Part shown: one piece after another, positions 61,427 through 64,000 of the stretch | How positions within the stretch are numbered: the stretch's first letter is position 1 | Layout of the letters: the number at the start of each line of letters is the position of its first letter | Assembly: GCF_000235405.2 (NCBI RefSeq) | Contig: NC_017095.1 | Span: forward strand, 1,699,501-1,763,500 | Origin: Fervidobacterium pennivorans DSM 9078 | GTDB taxonomy: Bacteria > Thermotogota > Thermotogae > Thermotogales > Fervidobacteriaceae | Length of the DNA: 64,000 nt | Reading direction: 5' to 3' | The notes under the pieces: model-generated | What the model was told of the DNA's origin: nothing | Seen by the model: the letters and a program-made list of their open reading frames with translations, nothing else | Databases searched by the model: none | Program-made: the position numbers and the translations under genes

Positions 61427-62357
61427 TACATATCTGCACATTCTACAAAAGAAAGGGCTAAAGGTTTCAAATACGGAAGACCTAATGAAAATCTTTTTAG
61501 ACACACTTCTTGAAACGAACAAAACATACGACTTTTTCGTAGATTGGAAGAAAGTCAGAACTTTTGTCGAAAAAAACAAAGTGGAGATAAATATACTCAA
61601 CTCGTTGCTCCACTCAGAGGACTTTGATAACGAACTGAGACGAATTCTTAGAAAATATCCTGAGGTTCTCAAGGTTGTTCCTTTATTACTGGCAATTCGT
61701 GACAATTCCGTTTCAATAATTTCAGAATTTGATCTGGAAAAAACGAACGTTATTAAACTTGATTTCACAGAACGCAATTTAAGAGAAGAGGAGATTGAGA
61801 TTTTTGTAGACTTCTTTAAGAAGACGGGGCTGAAAGATTTTTTCCTTAATGTTGCTGATAAAAGTTTGCTTGACTATATCCTGGGTGTTGAAGTCGGTAT
61901 GGATACAAATGCAAGAAAAAATAGAAGTGGCAAAGTTTTAGAAAACTTCCTTAAACCAATTATTGAAAAAATTGCCAATGATCTAAAGTGTACTTTCCTT
62001 ACGCAAGAGAAATTCTCCACTCTTGAAAAATACAGCATAAATATTAACAAACTCAAAGACAGAAAGGCGGATTTCATACTGTTAAAGCCCAGAGGAGATG
62101 GCTCATATGGAGTCGTAAACATCGAGGTTAATTTTTACAACGTTTCAGGTTCGAAACCGCAGGAGATTATAGACTCATACATTGAAAGACAAAAGGAACT
62201 GAAAGAATACGGCTATGAGTTCTTACTCATAACAGATGGTCCTGCTTGGAAAGAGCAAAAAAGCCAGCTGACCAAAGCTTTGGAGAACTTAGACTTTGTT
62301 TTGAATACTTATTTAGTTCGTCTTGGGATTTTGGAGGAAGTTATATGCATGATTTAA
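61419..62357 (+). CDS. DpnII/MboI-like type II restriction endonuclease
   Basis: 312 residues from the ATG at 61419, overlapping the methyltransferase by 8 bp. The N-terminal helical part is followed by GVEVGMDTNARKNRSGKVLE and a nuclease core with DRKADFILLKP ... VVNIEVNFYNVSGSKPQEI: D, then ExN/ExK-like residues of a PD-(D/E)XK site. The GMDTNARKNRSG stretch is characteristic of GATC-cutting DpnII relatives as I know them. Confidence 0.88.
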   Translation: MDSTYLHILQKKGLKVSNTEDLMKIFLDTLLETNKTYDFFVDWKKVRTFVEKNKVEINILNSLLHSEDFDNELRRILRKYPEVLKVVPLLLAIRDNSVSIISEFDLEKTNVIKLDFTERNLREEEIEIFVDFFKKTGLKDFFLNVADKSLLDYILGVEVGMDTNARKNRSGKVLENFLKPIIEKIANDLKCTFLTQEKFSTLEKYSININKLKDRKADFILLKPRGDGSYGVVNIEVNFYNVSGSKPQEIIDSYIERQKELKEYGYEFLLITDGPAWKEQKSQLTKALENLDFVLNTYLVRLGILEEVICMI

Positions 62358-63181
62358 ACGTAGAGTTCGATTTCAAACCGGAAATAACAACCGTATGGTC
62401 TTTTCCTGAACGTGGAAAATGGAGCACACATAAAGGTACATACAGAGGTAACTTTGCACCTCAAGTTGCTAGAAATCTTCTACTAAGATATACAAAAGAA
62501 GGAGATGTTATTTTGGACCCTATGATGGGTAGCGGCACAACATTAATTGAAGCAAAATTGCTGAAGAGGAGAGCAATAGGTATAGACATAAATCCCACCA
62601 GTGTAGAACTTACAAAACGTAATCTTTCATTCAACTGTCCCAATTCTTATGAACCTGAAGTTTTTATCGGTGATGCTCGGGATTTAAGTTTTATCGAAGA
62701 TGAAACCGTTGATTTTGTTTTGTTACATCCGCCATATTTGAATATTATCAAGTACTCAGAAGGAAATATCAATGGTGATCTATCCAATATATCCGATGTT
62801 AAAAGATTCTGTACAGAGTTAGAAAAAGTTATTATTGAGCTTTTCAGAGTGTTAAAGCCTGGGAAGTTTTGTTCTGTTCTCATCGGTGATACAAGAAAAA
62901 ATGGGCATTATGTACCACTTTCTTACTACGTTTTAACTTTATTTTTAAAAAACGGTTTTGTCTTGAAGGAAGAAATAATAAAGATACAACATAACTGTAC
63001 CTCTACTCCTTATTGGCGAAAGAAAGTTTCCGAAAATAACTTTTATTTGATAATGCACGAACATTTGTTTGTTTTCAAAAAACCTGAGCTCGGTGAAAAC
63101 GTTTCGAAGATCAAATATAGTGCAGGGGGTTTTGTTGATCTTCTTTTGAAATACCGGTACACAAAGAATAATAACGGATAA
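62345..63181 (+). CDS. Second DNA methyltransferase with HPPY motif
   Basis: 278 residues from the ATG at 62345, nine bases after GGAGG and overlapping the endonuclease by 13 bp. Permuted amino-methyltransferase order: SAM motif ILDPMMGSGTTLIEA, then FVLLHPPYLNI as catalytic motif (HPPY instead of DPPY/NPPY/SPPY), and VLKPGKFCSVLIGDTRKNG. DpnII systems also carry a second methyltransferase (DpnA), which can act on single strands. Here it follows rather than precedes the endonuclease. Base specificity (m6A or m4C) is open. Confidence 0.86.
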   Translation: MHDLNVEFDFKPEITTVWSFPERGKWSTHKGTYRGNFAPQVARNLLLRYTKEGDVILDPMMGSGTTLIEAKLLKRRAIGIDINPTSVELTKRNLSFNCPNSYEPEVFIGDARDLSFIEDETVDFVLLHPPYLNIIKYSEGNINGDLSNISDVKRFCTELEKVIIELFRVLKPGKFCSVLIGDTRKNGHYVPLSYYVLTLFLKNGFVLKEEIIKIQHNCTSTPYWRKKVSENNFYLIMHEHLFVFKKPELGENVSKIKYSAGGFVDLLLKYRYTKNNNG

Positions 63182-63257
63182 CCTACAGTAGGTGGCTTTC
63201 GAGGGATAATACTTCAAAAGTTTAACCGTTTCTCCTAGCTCAAAGGAGCTGATTTGT

Positions 63258-64000
63258 ATGGATAACTCTGATGAGGAATTAAAAAAAGCTATCCACACCG
63301 TCCAAATAATAGCATACGAAAAGGGTGGAGAAAAATCATTTGGTATTTTCAGCAAGCCTACGTTAGATTATTTTAAAATCGCAAGGGATTTACTAAAAAC
63401 TTACGGTGACTTAAAAGTTGTTGGACAAGAGTCAAGTCAGTTTGATGCCAGAATAATCATACAAGCTGAAGAAAAAAATAACAGAATCGATGGGACAGTG
63501 ACATTCGAAAAAGAAGAGAACAGCTGGAGTTCAAAATTCACAATAGACCTTTCAGCTAAGTCAAAAGGGCAACTACCTACGTTTGAGTTTGAGACAATTG
63601 TTCTGGAAATATTATCCTACATAAAAGGAAGCGATATACTTTTTGCAGTTTTAAAAGAAAAGGATCTCAACAGAAAGAAAGCAGCGATAAAAGCCATCGG
63701 AAATTTGAGTGCCCCAAAATTTATCCCTGCCTTGGTTGAAATCCTCCAAAACTCTCCCTCGGATTTGAAAAAGCTAATCATAGAAACGCTCGGAAAAATG
63801 AAGGACCCAAAGGTGGTCCCTCCGATAGCTCTATCTTTGAGAGATGGTGACCCTGTTGTGCGTGCATCTGCCAAAGTTGCGCTTTTTAACGCACTTCGTT
63901 CAGGGCTTCCTATTGATGAAACTGTGCTGTTTTTGTTAGAAGATAAGGATGCGGGAATTCGGTCTGCGATTGTTGATATTCTTGCAAATGTAAGCAACGA
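63258..64000 (+). CDS. HEAT-repeat protein, cut by window edge
   Basis: Starts at ATG 63258 behind AAAGGAG and is still open at the window end (247 residues visible). Residues 1-115 form an unfamiliar domain. From about 130 HEAT/PBS-type repeats follow: RKKAAIKAIGNLSAPKFIPALVE, KKLIIETLGKMKDPKVVPPI, VVRASAKVALFNALR, and GIRSAIVDILANVSN. Such repeats bind partner proteins. It is 76 bp after the methyltransferase on the same strand. Function unknown. Confidence 0.75.
   Translation, partial: MDNSDEELKKAIHTVQIIAYEKGGEKSFGIFSKPTLDYFKIARDLLKTYGDLKVVGQESSQFDARIIIQAEEKNNRIDGTVTFEKEENSWSSKFTIDLSAKSKGQLPTFEFETIVLEILSYIKGSDILFAVLKEKDLNRKKAAIKAIGNLSAPKFIPALVEILQNSPSDLKKLIIETLGKMKDPKVVPPIALSLRDGDPVVRASAKVALFNALRSGLPIDETVLFLLEDKDAGIRSAIVDILANVSN

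Noticed and set aside
1-64000. tRNA, rRNA or prophage genes
   Set aside because: Reading both strands I saw no cloverleaf with a GGTTCGAATCC-like arm, no rRNA segment and no phage gene set.

Overview
The window looks like chromosome from an AT-rich, anaerobic, thermophilic bacterium of the Thermotogota, most likely the Fervidobacterium group. This is inference. It rests on the protein flavour, the many TTG/GTG starts behind strong GGAGG sites, an oxygen-independent gene set (SUF Fe-S assembly, Fe-S homocysteine synthesis, cysteine desulfidase, Na+-pump decarboxylase beta subunit), and a repeat cluster whose 12-mer is close to the DnaA box known from Thermotoga maritima.

Layout. 1-5844 (minus): an operon of a small membrane protein, DUF4416, rimO, pgsA, thpR, recA, recX and rny (cut by the window edge). 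5845-6821: a 1-kb gene-free stretch with about 17 copies of AAATTTACCACC/AAACTTACCACC-like 12-mers, AT-rich blocks, an ACTACTACTA tract and inverted repeats; this is a candidate chromosomal replication origin. 6822-9144 (minus): acyP, purA and a ubiquitin-fold/Mut7-C RNase protein. From 9.2 kb most genes run on the plus strand.

9240-15626: a promoter, a 36-codon leader peptide with five Met codons in six, a complete pause/antiterminator/terminator set, then aspartokinase, DUF39-ferredoxin, UPF0280, metF and L-cysteine desulfidase. Together these read as a methionine operon using the sulfide plus aspartate-semialdehyde route to homocysteine, controlled by ribosome-mediated attenuation. This is the most interesting system in the window.

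15633-22348: a large hybrid histidine kinase (minus), a Na+-pump decarboxylase beta subunit with an unlisted-size gamma-like small protein, a GAF-GGDEF protein with a degenerate active site, and an RsmC-like methyltransferase. 22382-31431: an ABC ATPase followed by a type IV pilus/type II secretion operon (PilC, a pseudopilin without a leader, PilM/N/O/P-like proteins, and a giant secretin with about nine tandem 56-residue repeats). 31576-37909: a MEMO-family protein, convergent mscL, and the sufCBDSU operon with a palindrome inside its promoter. 37995-42831: a full ECF transporter (S, T, A, A'), an M48 protease and a thermonuclease. 43047-48028: a DUF3798 binding protein with an ABC importer (double ATPase, two permeases).

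48105-52262: an exported protein of unknown function, an alpha/beta hydrolase, a decayed gene with several lesions, an unknown protein and an orphan PotD lipoprotein. 52355-60017: a cobalamin riboswitch, an insertion sequence that has landed between riboswitch and operon, and a cobamide salvage/remodelling operon (cobT, cobU, cbiR, cobS, a truncated cbiP, cbiB, cobD, cobO). A relic of an EcfT gene follows. 60446-63181: a DpnII-like restriction-modification system (methyltransferase, endonuclease, second methyltransferase). A HEAT-repeat protein runs off the right edge. I saw no tRNA, rRNA or CRISPR array.
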